NCBI RefSeq assembly: GCF_001028175.1
Contig: NZ_AEJF01000165.1
Span: 1 to 64,000 of the forward strand
Length of the DNA: 64,000 bases
Direction of reading: 5' to 3'
From: Caballeronia mineralivorans PML1(12)
Lineage (GTDB): Bacteria; Pseudomonadota; Gammaproteobacteria; Burkholderiales; Burkholderiaceae
Part shown: one piece after another, positions 35,400 to 44,165 of the stretch
Layout: the number at the start of each line of letters is the position of its first letter
Numbering within the stretch: position 1 is the first letter of the stretch
The notes under the pieces: model-generated
The model's input: the letters and a program-made list of their open reading frames with translations, nothing else
What the model was told of the DNA's origin: nothing
The model's database searches: none
Program-made: the position numbers and the translations under genes

Positions 35400-36514
35400 G
35401 GTGCGGCTCCGGGCGCGGGCTTGCGGGCAGGTTCAGCTTTCCTCGCGTGCTCGGATTTTTCAGGTTTCTTCGCGGCGGCGGGCTCGGTTTTCTTCGCGAC
35501 GGCAGCCGGTTCCGGGTTTTTCGTAGCAGCGGCGGCCGTGGCGGTGGGCGTACTCGCCGCATTCGCGGTCGCGGTCGCGCTGGCGCTTTTCGCCGCGGCT
35601 GCCTTGCCTTTCTTGCCCTTGCTGTCCTTCGCTTCCTTGGCTGCAGCCGCTGCTTCGACTTCTTCAGGATTTGGCGGCTGGTTGATCTCGTAATGCAGCA
35701 CGAGCAACTGACGCGCACCGCGCACCGGCGCGATCGGCAGGCAGACCACGCGGGCGAATGCGGTATCGGCTTGTTTATCCACGCGAACCACTTTCGCCAC
35801 GGGCAACCCCGGCGGATAAATGCCGTCCAGGCCGCTCGTCACGAGTTCGTCGCCGGTTTGCACGTCGGCGCTGATCGGCACGAAACGCAGGTCGAGCGTG
35901 TCGCCCTTCGGCGTGCCGTAGATCACGCTGCGCAAACCGGTCCGCACGATTTGCACGGGCACGGCCTGATCCTTGTCGGAGAGCAGCGTCACTTCCGATT
36001 GCAGCGGGAACACGCGAGTGACCTGCCCGATCACGCCGTCTTCGTTGACCACCGGCGCGCCGTTCTGGATGCCCTGTTGCGCACCCTTGCCGATCACGAC
36101 TTTTTGCGTGAAAGGATCGCGAGTGTCGTACTGGACTTCGACCGGCGTGGTTTGCGTGCTCGCGCGCGAGCCGAGCTGCAGCAGCGCGCGAAGATGCGCG
36201 TTCTCGGCGTTGAGCTGGGTCGCATCGCCCGCTTTCACCGACAACTCGAGGTTCTTTTCTTTCAGCTTGGTGTTTTCATTGCGCAGGGTTGCACTGGTGA
36301 CGGCCAGATCGGCGGCGCCCATGAAAATGTCGCGTGGCACGAGCGCCGCGCGCTGTAGCGGATACAAACCCGCTCCCAGCACGCCGCGCACGATCTCGAG
36401 CGTGTTAAAGCGCGCGTCGGAGATCAGCAGGGCGAGGGCAAGCACCACGAAGAAGATCAATCGCGCGAGAGCGGATGGACCTTGCTTAAAAAGTGGCGGC
36501 GGACTGTATTCCAT
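35396..36514 (-). CDS. mreC: Rod shape-determining protein MreC with Ala/Lys-rich tail
   Basis: A 372-residue elongasome protein with a cytoplasmic stub, a single membrane anchor (residues 18-38), a coiled-coil segment (ATLRNENTKLKEKNLEL) and the periplasmic beta-rich MreC domain to about residue 275. The ATG at 36514 gives the family start MEYSPPPLFKQGP; the longer frame begins in non-conserved sequence. The last 90 residues are an Ala/Lys/Pro/Thr-rich tail not found in compact MreC proteins. It overlaps mreD by four bases and follows mreB after 199 bp. Confidence 0.94.
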   Translation of the reverse strand: MEYSPPPLFKQGPSALARLIFFVVLALALLISDARFNTLEIVRGVLGAGLYPLQRAALVPRDIFMGAADLAVTSATLRNENTKLKEKNLELSVKAGDATQLNAENAHLRALLQLGSRASTQTTPVEVQYDTRDPFTQKVVIGKGAQQGIQNGAPVVNEDGVIGQVTRVFPLQSEVTLLSDKDQAVPVQIVRTGLRSVIYGTPKGDTLDLRFVPISADVQTGDELVTSGLDGIYPPGLPVAKVVRVDKQADTAFARVVCLPIAPVRGARQLLVLHYEINQPPNPEEVEAAAAAKEAKDSKGKKGKAAAAKSASATATANAASTPTATAAAATKNPEPAAVAKKTEPAAAKKPEKSEHARKAEPARKPAPGAAP

Positions 36515-36713
36515 GGTCGGCGCCGAGGGCGTGATCGGTTGGTTCGATGCTGCGGGTCCGCGTGGAAACGCGGCCCTGCCCAGCGCCATTCACACCGGCC
36601 CGGTTAAAGCCGGGCCGAATGAACGATTGCGCGAGTCGCATATTACGCGCACGTCGCAGTCGGTGCATTGAGCGAGTGCGTGCTGTTGGCGCCTTCGTGA
36701 AAGGCGTCAAGGC

Positions 36714-37757
36714 TTACTCGTAGGAGAAGATGCTGCCGAGCTTGTCCATGCGTTCGAGCGCCATGCCCGAACCGCGTACGACGCACGTCAGCGGATCTTC
36801 AGCGACGAGCACTGGCAAGCCGGTCTCTTCCGCCAGCAGCCGGTCGAGATCGCGCAGCAACGCGCCACCGCCGGTCAGCATCATGCCGCGCTCGGCAATG
36901 TCGGCGCCTAGTTCCGGCGGCGTCTGTTCCAGCGCGATTTTCACCGACGAGACGATCTGGTTCAGCGGATCGGTCAGTGCTTCGAGAATTTCGTTGCTCG
37001 AAATGGTGAAGCTGCGCGGAATGCCCTCCGAAAGATTACGGCCCTTGACTTCCATCTCCTTGACTTCGGAGCCCGGGAAAGCCGAACCGATTTCTTTCTT
37101 GATCGCTTCAGCCGTCTGCTCGCCGATCAACATGCCGTAATTGCGACGGATGTAATTGACGATGGCTTCGTCGAACTTGTCGCCGCCCACGCGCACCGAA
37201 CCCTTGTACACGATACCGCCGAGCGAAATCACACCCACTTCGGTCGTGCCGCCGCCGATGTCGACGACCATGGAGCCTGTTGCCTCGGACACCGGCAAGC
37301 CGGCGCCAATGGCCGCTGCCATGGGTTCCTCGATCAGGTACACCTGCGACGCGCCGGCGCCATGTGCCGCTTCCTTGATGGCGCGGCGCTCGACCTGGGT
37401 CGAACCGCACGGCACGCAGATGATGATGCGCGGCGAAGGCGAGAACATCCGCGATTCATGCGCAGTCTTGATGAACTGCTTGATCATCTGCTCCGTGACG
37501 GTGAAGTCGGCAATAACGCCGTCCTTCATCGGCCGGATGGCTTCAATGTTGCCCGGCACTTTGCCGAGCATCTGCTTCGCTTCGCGGCCGACGGCCTGAA
37601 TGGTTTTCTTGCCATTCGGACCGCCTTCCTGGCGGATGGAAACCACCGATGGCTCGTCAAGGACGATGCCCTTGCCCCGCATGTAGATCAGCGTGTTGGC
37701 GGTGCCGAGATCAATCGCCAGATCGTTTGAAAAGTAGCTGCGCAAAAAACCGAACAT
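36714..37757 (-). CDS. mreB: Actin-like cell-shape protein MreB
   Basis: A 347-residue bacterial actin that polymerises under the inner membrane and directs elongasome movement. Characteristic features are DLGTANTLIYMRGKGIVLDE (phosphate 1), VVDIGGGTTEVGVISLGG (phosphate 2), the adenosine motif MLTGGGALLRDLD, and the membrane-contacting N-terminus MFGFLRSYFSND. It is the first gene of the minus-strand cell-shape cluster and diverges from gatC. The 366-bp divergent region carries a gatC -10 element; an mreB promoter is presumed but was not clearly identified. Confidence 0.98.
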   Translation of the reverse strand: MFGFLRSYFSNDLAIDLGTANTLIYMRGKGIVLDEPSVVSIRQEGGPNGKKTIQAVGREAKQMLGKVPGNIEAIRPMKDGVIADFTVTEQMIKQFIKTAHESRMFSPSPRIIICVPCGSTQVERRAIKEAAHGAGASQVYLIEEPMAAAIGAGLPVSEATGSMVVDIGGGTTEVGVISLGGIVYKGSVRVGGDKFDEAIVNYIRRNYGMLIGEQTAEAIKKEIGSAFPGSEVKEMEVKGRNLSEGIPRSFTISSNEILEALTDPLNQIVSSVKIALEQTPPELGADIAERGMMLTGGGALLRDLDRLLAEETGLPVLVAEDPLTCVVRGSGMALERMDKLGSIFSYE

Positions 37758-37990
37758 TCAAAATCCTGTCTCGCTGGGAGCCGTGCCTCGCTTCGAGCGC
37801 CAAAGGACGGCAGCGGAAAAAATGACAGCCTGCAGCGAGACCCATTTTTGGCCGCGCAAATTGCAAGACTGCGAAGAAATCTACCGGAGGATGCAAGCGA
37901 ACCAGGCGGGCACTTTTCTTAAAATTCTGTAACTAAGAACAGGCCGCTGGTAAGTCGATCCGGATTTGGGTCGAACGCGTAATGATACCT

Positions 37991-37996
37991 TATAAT
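37991..37996 (+). promoter_or_regulatory. Candidate gatC -10 box
   Basis: A perfect TATAAT hexamer with TTGGGT about 19 bp upstream (37966-37971), 128 bases before the gatC start, in the divergent mreB-gatC region. The leader that follows contains no obvious terminator-like structure. Confidence 0.5.
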
Positions 37997-38123
37997 TTTG
38001 GGGTGTTCGAAGGAAAAGGACGGTACATTTTGCCATCGTCAAGCCTGCTTTTCAGGGCTCCTTTATCTCGAATTGCAGTGGCGCTCTTTGCTAGCGCGTA
38101 AGTTGAAAAAAACCGGTGATCGA

Positions 38124-38429
38124 ATGTCCCTGACCCTGACCCTGACCGATGTAAAACGCATTGCCCACCTCGCGCGGCTCGAATTGCCCGAGCACGAGGC
38201 CGAACCCACGCTGGCGCGGCTGAACGACTTCTTCGGTCTCGTCGAGCAAATGCAGGCGGTGGATACCACCGGTATCGAACCGCTTGCGCACCCGATCGAG
38301 CAGATCGAGAAAGCCGAGCTGCGTTTGCGAAACGACGCCGTTACAGAGCAAGTAGACCGTGAAGAGTTCCAGCGGCCCGCGCCGGCCGTGCGCGACGGGC
38401 TGTATCTCGTGCCTAAGGTGATCGAATAA
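38124..38429 (+). CDS. gatC: Glutamyl-tRNA(Gln)/aspartyl-tRNA(Asn) amidotransferase subunit C
   Basis: A 101-residue GatC subunit, which stabilises the GatAB amidotransferase. The family motif KRIAHLARLELPEHEAE is at the start, and the helical middle and C-terminal FQRPAPAVRDGLYLVPKVIE are conserved. The ATG at 38124 is preferred over upstream in-frame starts that add non-conserved sequence. The stop codon lies in a short direct repeat shared with the gatC-gatA gap. It is the first gene of gatCAB. Confidence 0.94.
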   Translation: MSLTLTLTDVKRIAHLARLELPEHEAEPTLARLNDFFGLVEQMQAVDTTGIEPLAHPIEQIEKAELRLRNDAVTEQVDREEFQRPAPAVRDGLYLVPKVIE

Positions 38430-38458
38430 GTGAAGTGATCGAATAAGTGATCGAATGA
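38418..38458 (+). repeat. Three short direct repeats at the gatC 3' end
   Basis: GTGATCGAATAA at 38418-38429 and 38435-38446, and GTGATCGAATGA at 38447-38458. The first copy encodes the GatC C-terminus Val-Ile-Glu-stop, and the others duplicate it downstream, suggesting slippage or a local duplication. Confidence 0.85.
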
Positions 38459-38561
38459 ACGTCGCGCCTTGAGCCCATGCACGACTCCAGGCAAGGGCAA
38501 CGCAATATACGCACGAAAACTAAAAGGCGCGCGGGACGCGGCGCCCCTCAGGAAGAACGCA

Positions 38562-40055
38562 ATGCATCAAAAAAGCTTGACCGAACTGCGCGCGGCACTC
38601 GACGCAAAAACCCTCTCCGCCGTCGAACTTGCGCAGCTCTTTTTGCAGCGCATCGAAGCCGCGAAGAATCTCAACGCGTTCATCAGCGTCGACCACGACC
38701 TCACGCTCGCCCAGGCCAAAGCTGCAGATACGCTGATCGCCAAAGGCGAAACAGGCGTGCTGACTGGCCTGCCGATCGCGCATAAAGACGTGTTTGTCAC
38801 GCGTGGCTGGACCTCGACGGCCGGCTCGAAGATGCTCGCCAACTACACGAGCCCATTCGATGCCACGGTCGTCGACCGCCTCAAGAATGCAGGCGTGGTG
38901 ACGCTCGGCAAGACCAATATGGACGAATTCGCGATGGGTTCGTCGAACGAGAATTCGTATTTCGGTCCCGTTAAAAACCCTTGGGATTTGAAAGCTGTTC
39001 CGGGCGGATCGTCGGGTGGCTCGGCTGCGGCCGTCGCTGCGCGCCTCGCGCCCGCTGCCACCGGCACGGACACCGGCGGCTCGATTCGCCAGCCCGCGTC
39101 GTTCACCGGCATCACCGGAATCAAGCCCACGTACGGCCGCGTTTCGCGTTACGGCATGATCGCGTTCGCGTCGTCGCTCGATCAGGGCGGACCGATGGCC
39201 CGCAGTGCCGCGGATTGCGCGCTGCTGCTCAACGCGATTGCGTCGTTCGATCCGCGCGACTCGACCAGCCTCCAGCGCGAGGACGAAGATTACACGCGCT
39301 ATCTCGGCCAGCGCTGGTCCGGCGACGATGCGGCCAAACCGCTCGCCGGCTTGCGCATCGGCTTGCCGAAGGAGTTCTTCGGAGAGGGCTTGAGCGCTGA
39401 AGTGCGCAGCGCCATCGACGTCGCCTTGAAGCAATACGAAGCGCTCGGCGCAACGCTGGTCGAGGTATCACTGCCGAAAACCGAGTTGTCGATTCCCGTG
39501 TACTACATCATCGCGCCGGCGGAAGCGTCGTCGAATCTATCGCGTTTCGATGGCGTGCGGTATGGACATCGCGCGGCCGAGTACACCGACTTGCTGGATA
39601 TGTACAAGAAGTCGCGCGCCGAAGGTTTCGGGCCGGAAGTGAAGCGCCGGATTCTCGTCGGCGCGTACGTGCTGTCGCACGGCTATTACGACGCGTATTA
39701 CCTTCAGGCGCAGAAAATCCGCCGCATCATCGCGCAGGATTTCCAGGAAGCGTTTAATCACTGCGATGTGATCATGGGGCCGGTAGCGCCATCGGTGGCA
39801 TGGAACCTCGGTGAGAAAGCCGACGATCCCGTCCAGATGTATCTCGCCGATATCTACACGCTGTCGATCAGTCTCGCCGGCTTGCCGGGCATGAGCGTGC
39901 CGTGCGGCTTCGGCGCGGCCGGCAGCGCGCATTCCACGCGGCCGGTAGGCTTGCAGATTATTGGCAACTATTTCAACGAAGCCCGGTTGCTGCAGGTCGC
40001 CGACGCGTTTCAGCGCGCGAGCGACTGGCATTTGCAATCACCGGCAGGAGTATGA
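38562..40055 (+). CDS. gatA: Amidotransferase subunit A (amidase)
   Basis: A 497-residue amidase-signature enzyme that releases ammonia from glutamine for transamidation of mischarged Glu-tRNA(Gln) or Asp-tRNA(Asn). The catalytic Ser-cis-Ser-Lys triad is seen in LPIAHKDVFVTRG (Lys), PGGSSGGSAAAVAAR (cis-Ser) and TDTGGSIRQPA (nucleophile Ser). The ATG at 38562 follows AGGAAG and gives the family length. Its TGA overlaps the gatB ATG. The 132 bp after gatC contain the short direct repeats but no separate gene. Confidence 0.97.
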   Translation: MHQKSLTELRAALDAKTLSAVELAQLFLQRIEAAKNLNAFISVDHDLTLAQAKAADTLIAKGETGVLTGLPIAHKDVFVTRGWTSTAGSKMLANYTSPFDATVVDRLKNAGVVTLGKTNMDEFAMGSSNENSYFGPVKNPWDLKAVPGGSSGGSAAAVAARLAPAATGTDTGGSIRQPASFTGITGIKPTYGRVSRYGMIAFASSLDQGGPMARSAADCALLLNAIASFDPRDSTSLQREDEDYTRYLGQRWSGDDAAKPLAGLRIGLPKEFFGEGLSAEVRSAIDVALKQYEALGATLVEVSLPKTELSIPVYYIIAPAEASSNLSRFDGVRYGHRAAEYTDLLDMYKKSRAEGFGPEVKRRILVGAYVLSHGYYDAYYLQAQKIRRIIAQDFQEAFNHCDVIMGPVAPSVAWNLGEKADDPVQMYLADIYTLSISLAGLPGMSVPCGFGAAGSAHSTRPVGLQIIGNYFNEARLLQVADAFQRASDWHLQSPAGV

Positions 40056-41530
40056 GCATGCAATGGGAAGTCGTTATTGGCCTTGAGACGCACGCGCAGC
40101 TATCCACCGTCTCCAAGATTTTTTCAGGCGCGGCCACGCAGTTCGGCGCAGAGCCAAACACGCAGGCGTGTCCTGTTGATCTGGCGCTGCCGGGCTCGTT
40201 GCCCGTGATGAACCGCGGCGCCGTGGAGCGTGCGATTCGTCTTGGCCTCGCCATCGGCGCGACCATTGCGCCGCGCAGCATTTTTGCGCGTAAAAACTAT
40301 TTCTATCCCGATCTGCCGAAGGGTTATCAGATCAGTCAGTTTGAAATCCCGGTTGTGCAGGGCGGCAGCGTCACGATCCAGGTTCCGGCGAACGAAAAAA
40401 CCGGCACGGCCGCGTACGAAAAGACCGTCAACCTGACGCGCGCGCATCTGGAAGAAGACGCCGGCAAGTCGCTGCACGAGGACTTCGCGGGCATGACGGG
40501 TATCGATTTGAATCGCGCGGGCACGCCGTTGCTGGAGATCGTGACCGAGCCGGAAATGCGCAGCGCCGCTGAAGCCGTGGCCTACGCTAAAAGCCTGCAC
40601 AGCCTCGTGCAATGGCTCGGTATTTGCGACGGCAACATGCAGGAAGGCTCGTTTCGCTGCGACGCGAACGTCTCCGTGCGCCCGCTCGGACAAGCCGAAT
40701 TCGGTACGCGCGCCGAGATCAAGAACCTGAACTCGTTCCGTTTTCTTGAAGAAGCTATCCAGTACGAAGTGCGCCGGCAAATTGAGTTGATCGAAGACGG
40801 CGGCACGGTCGTGCAGGAAACGCGTCTCTACGATCCCGACAAGCGCGAAACGCGGTCTATGCGCAGCAAGGAAGATGCGCACGATTACCGCTATTTTCCC
40901 GATCCTGATCTGATGCCTTTAGTGATCGATGAAGCGTGGATCGCGCGGGTTCGCAGCGAATTGCCCGAACTGCCCGAAGCGATGCAAACGCGTTTCGTCG
41001 AGCAATACGGTCTGACGCCGTATGACGCGGCGGGCTTGACGTCGTCGAAAGCGATGTCGGCGTATTTCGAAAGCGTGGTCGCGGTTGTCGGGCCGGCGCA
41101 CGCGAAACTCGCGGCCAACTGGCTGATGGGCGAAGTATCGTCGCAGTTGAACCGCGATTCGCTCGATATCGCAAACTCGCCGGTGTCGCCTGCGCAGCTC
41201 GCACTCGTGATTCAGCGCGTGGCCGATGGCACGATCTCGAACAAGATCGCGAAGGATATTTTCCAGGCGATCTGGGAAGAGAAAGCCACCGATGACGCTG
41301 CCGCCGACCGGATTATCGAAGCGAAGGGCTTGAAGCAGATTTCGGATACGGGCGCACTGGAGGCGATTATCGACGAAGTGATGGCCGCGAATCAGAAGTC
41401 CGTCGACGAGTACCGTTCAGGCAAGGAGAAGGCGTTCAACGCGCTGATCGGCCAGGCCATGAAAGCGACGAAGGGCAAGGCGAATCCGCAGCAGGTCAAC
41501 GAGCTTTTGAAGAGGAAATTATCCTCTTGA
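40052..41530 (+). CDS. gatB: Amidotransferase subunit B
   Basis: A 492-residue GatB that binds tRNA and phosphorylates the misacylated residue before amidation. The start MSMQWEVVIGLETHAQL, the metal/ATP region FARKNYFYPDLPKGYQISQ, and NRAGTPLLEIVTEPEMRS are diagnostic, and a C-terminal YqeY-like tail domain runs from about residue 340. The first ATG (40052) overlaps the gatA stop by four bases, with AGGAGT upstream; a second ATG six bases later is also possible. A terminator follows at 41552-41591. Confidence 0.97.
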   Translation: MSMQWEVVIGLETHAQLSTVSKIFSGAATQFGAEPNTQACPVDLALPGSLPVMNRGAVERAIRLGLAIGATIAPRSIFARKNYFYPDLPKGYQISQFEIPVVQGGSVTIQVPANEKTGTAAYEKTVNLTRAHLEEDAGKSLHEDFAGMTGIDLNRAGTPLLEIVTEPEMRSAAEAVAYAKSLHSLVQWLGICDGNMQEGSFRCDANVSVRPLGQAEFGTRAEIKNLNSFRFLEEAIQYEVRRQIELIEDGGTVVQETRLYDPDKRETRSMRSKEDAHDYRYFPDPDLMPLVIDEAWIARVRSELPELPEAMQTRFVEQYGLTPYDAAGLTSSKAMSAYFESVVAVVGPAHAKLAANWLMGEVSSQLNRDSLDIANSPVSPAQLALVIQRVADGTISNKIAKDIFQAIWEEKATDDAAADRIIEAKGLKQISDTGALEAIIDEVMAANQKSVDEYRSGKEKAFNALIGQAMKATKGKANPQQVNELLKRKLSS

Positions 41531-41551
41531 GCTGACTGCTGGACTATTCGC

Positions 41552-41591
41552 GGGTTGCTGCCGGTCCGTTCTGGCAGCAACCCTTTGTTTT
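41552..41591 (+). terminator. Terminator after gatB
   Basis: An 11-bp perfect stem (GGGTTGCTGCC with GGCAGCAACCC), a 10-base loop and a T-rich tail TTTGTTTT. It closes the gatCAB operon 20 bp before the ppk2 start. Confidence 0.88.
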
Positions 41592-41610
41592 ATTAACCGG
41601 GAACGCACGC

Positions 41611-42447
41611 GTGGCCAAAAAACCTGATCTCGACGATTATCGCGTGCCTTATTTCGATGGTAAGAAATTCAAGCCGTTCAATCTTGCTTCCGTCGACACC
41701 GCAGCGAAGCCGTTTTCGTTGGGGACGAAAGATCAGGATCGCGTGCGTTTGAGCGAGTTGAATGCCGCACTCGATCAATTGCAGGAGAAGCTGCACGCGC
41801 AACGCTCGCAGCGCGTCTTGCTTATCTTGCAAGGCATGGATACAAGCGGCAAGGACGGCACGATTCGCGGTGTTTTTCACGACGTCGATCCGCTCGGTTT
41901 GCGCATCGTGCCGTTCAAGGCGCCTTCCGAACGCGAAGCCGCGCACGATTTTCTCTGGCGCGTTCATTCACAGGTGCCGGCCGCGGGCGAGTTCGCCATT
42001 TTCAATCGCAGCCAATACGAAGACGTGCTCGTGCCGCGCGTGCTCAAACAGATCGATCAGGAAGAATGCGAACGCCGTTATCGGCAGATTCGCGAGTTCG
42101 AAGCGATGCTTGCCGAAAACGGTACGACGATCGTGAAGTGCTTTTTGCATATATCGAAGGACGAGCAGAGAGCGCGATTGCAGGCGCGTATCGACAATCC
42201 GGAGAAGCACTGGAAGTTCGACCCATCGGATCTCGAAGCCCGCAAACTCTGGGACGATTATCGCCAGGCTTATCAAGACGCACTGGGCGCGACATCGACG
42301 CAGATTGCACCGTGGTTCGTGATTCCCGCCGATTCGAAGACGCACCGCAACGTGATGGTTGCGGAGTTGATGGCGCGTACGCTGCAGGGTTTGAAGCTCG
42401 AATATCCGCCGGCGAAAGAGTCGCTGAAAGGGATCAAGGTCGAGTAG
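41611..42447 (+). CDS. ppk2: Polyphosphate kinase 2 family protein
   Basis: A 278-residue PPK2-family phosphotransferase that uses polyphosphate to phosphorylate nucleotides (AMP, ADP or GDP). The P-loop LQGMDTSGKDGTIRGVF is near residue 75, the second Walker-like acidic region is FAIFNRSQYEDVLVPRV, and the lid arginines are in SKDEQRARLQARID. The start is GTG at 41611. The FNRSQYEDV variant points to the smaller single-domain polyphosphate:nucleotide subgroup, but donor and acceptor preference cannot be read. xthA follows after 24 bp. Confidence 0.9.
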   Translation: MAKKPDLDDYRVPYFDGKKFKPFNLASVDTAAKPFSLGTKDQDRVRLSELNAALDQLQEKLHAQRSQRVLLILQGMDTSGKDGTIRGVFHDVDPLGLRIVPFKAPSEREAAHDFLWRVHSQVPAAGEFAIFNRSQYEDVLVPRVLKQIDQEECERRYRQIREFEAMLAENGTTIVKCFLHISKDEQRARLQARIDNPEKHWKFDPSDLEARKLWDDYRQAYQDALGATSTQIAPWFVIPADSKTHRNVMVAELMARTLQGLKLEYPPAKESLKGIKVE

Positions 42448-42471
42448 TTCACCAACATACAAGGATGCTTC

Positions 42472-43245
42472 ATGTTTCGTGTCATCACCGCTAATTTGAA
42501 CGGCATTCGGTCGGCCGCCAAGAAGGGTTTCTTCGACTGGTTCGGCGAGCAGGATGCCGACGTCGTCTGTGTGCAGGAGATCAAGTGCTCGCAAGACGAC
42601 CTGACGCCGGAGTTCCTTGCGCCGCATGGCTTTCAGGGTTACTTTCAGCACGCAGTGAAGAAGGGATATTCGGGTGCGGGGCTCTATACGAAGCACGAAC
42701 CGGATGAAGTGATCATCGGGTTCGGGAGTGAGGAGTTCGATCCTGAAGGGCGTTATGTGGAGGCGCGCTTTGGGGATTTATCGGTGATCTCGGTGTATGT
42801 GCCTTCGGGGTCCAGCGGTGAAGAACGGCAGCAGGCCAAGTACCGGTTCATGGACGAGTTCATGCCGCACCTTGAAGCGCTGGCTAAGAAACGGGAAGTG
42901 ATTTTGTGCGGCGACGTGAACATCGTGCACAAGGAAATCGACATCAAGAACTGGAAGAGCAATCAGAAGAACTCGGGTTGCCTGCCGCAGGAGCGCGCGT
43001 GGCTCACGCAACTGTTCGACGAAAAAGCTTACGTCGATGTCTTCAGAACGCTCGATCAGCGGCCTGAGCAATATACGTGGTGGAGCAATCGCGGCCAGGC
43101 TTACGCGAAGAACGTAGGGTGGCGGATCGATTACCAGATCGCGACGAAGGGTGTTGCGCACACGGCGAGCGCGACCTCCGTTTTCCGCGATATCAAGTTC
43201 AGCGATCACGCGCCGCTGATTATTGACTACGACTGGAAGGTTTAA
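42472..43245 (+). CDS. xthA: Exodeoxyribonuclease III
   Basis: A 257-residue AP endonuclease/3'-exonuclease of the EEP family that acts in base-excision repair. It shows N-terminal ITANLNGIRSAAKKGFFDWF, the metal-binding Glu in VCVQEIKCS, the catalytic CGDVNIVHKEIDIKN, WWSNRGQAYAKNVGWRIDYQ and the terminal SDHAPLIIDY with the catalytic His. Length is normal. Its stop codon overlaps that of the convergent M48 peptidase gene by four bases, so the two genes share their 3' ends with no terminator between them. Confidence 0.96.
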   Translation: MFRVITANLNGIRSAAKKGFFDWFGEQDADVVCVQEIKCSQDDLTPEFLAPHGFQGYFQHAVKKGYSGAGLYTKHEPDEVIIGFGSEEFDPEGRYVEARFGDLSVISVYVPSGSSGEERQQAKYRFMDEFMPHLEALAKKREVILCGDVNIVHKEIDIKNWKSNQKNSGCLPQERAWLTQLFDEKAYVDVFRTLDQRPEQYTWWSNRGQAYAKNVGWRIDYQIATKGVAHTASATSVFRDIKFSDHAPLIIDYDWKV

Positions 43246-44165
43246 AGCCGCGGCTTTTTAAACCGGCCCATTCCCGCGTAATTCGGCAACTGGTCCACCG
43301 TCTTGCCGATCGCTTTTGCGTAGAGCGGCATCATGTCGGGTAAGCGCTTCATCAGGTCGTGTACGCGCGCAGCGCCAAACGGATGCATCCAGATAAAACC
43401 GTTCGGCGTGCGCCGCGTGCGCGCATCAATTTTCTTCCACAACGTCACGGCAGCGCGCGGATCGTAACCCGCACGCGACGCAATCTCGCTGCCGATCACA
43501 TCGGCTTCGGTTTCATCGGCGGGCGTGTATCGCATGGCCAGCAATTGCTCGCCAATACCCAGCGTGGTCGAGCTGATATCGGCGAAACCGAATAGCGGCG
43601 GAATCGTTCCCGTGCTCAGTTGCGCCGCCTGCTGACGGCCCAGCCGGTCGCGCGCGTGCTCGCGCAACGCGTGCGCAATCTCGTGGCCGATCATCATGCC
43701 GAGTTCGTTATCGTTCAGACGCAGCCGGTCGATCAGCCCGCTATAAATCACGATCTTGCCGCCCGGCAGACAATACATGCGGATCTCGTCCGAGCGCACC
43801 ACGTTGACTTCCCACTTCCAGTTCTTCGAGCGGTCGTTCCACTTCAGCGCAAACGGAATCTCGCGATTGGCGATATCGCGTGCGCGTTTCACGAGCGGAT
43901 TGTCGTCGCCGAGAAGGTGCTTCGTACGCCGGGCTTCGCGCAGGATTTGAGCGTATTCATCGGCGGACTGCTGTTCCAATGTCGCCGATGGAATCAGGTT
44001 GCGGAACAACGCCGCATTGCCAAAACGGATCTGGTCGCTCGCCGCGGAATACGGCGCTTGTGAAGCGGCCGGTGAAGCCGGCGCTGCATCGGACGCCGCG
44101 AAGGTCAGGCCAGCATGCAGCGTCACGGCGTAAGCCACGACGCGGATTAGGGCGTGCACCTTCAT
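43242..44165 (-). CDS. Secreted M48-family metallopeptidase
   Basis: A 307-residue protein with a signal peptide (about residues 1-24, ending in a FAASDA-type cleavage site) and an M48/peptidase-like domain. The zinc motif is IGHEIAHALREHARDR near residue 165, and the third ligand is expected in ETEADVIG (Glu). The family includes periplasmic BepA/LoiP-type proteases acting on outer-membrane proteins. The ATG at 44165 overlaps the ampG stop by four bases, so it is the second gene of ampG-M48. The much longer open frame upstream is antisense noise. Confidence 0.92.
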   Translation of the reverse strand: MKVHALIRVVAYAVTLHAGLTFAASDAAPASPAASQAPYSAASDQIRFGNAALFRNLIPSATLEQQSADEYAQILREARRTKHLLGDDNPLVKRARDIANREIPFALKWNDRSKNWKWEVNVVRSDEIRMYCLPGGKIVIYSGLIDRLRLNDNELGMMIGHEIAHALREHARDRLGRQQAAQLSTGTIPPLFGFADISSTTLGIGEQLLAMRYTPADETEADVIGSEIASRAGYDPRAAVTLWKKIDARTRRTPNGFIWMHPFGAARVHDLMKRLPDMMPLYAKAIGKTVDQLPNYAGMGRFKKPRL

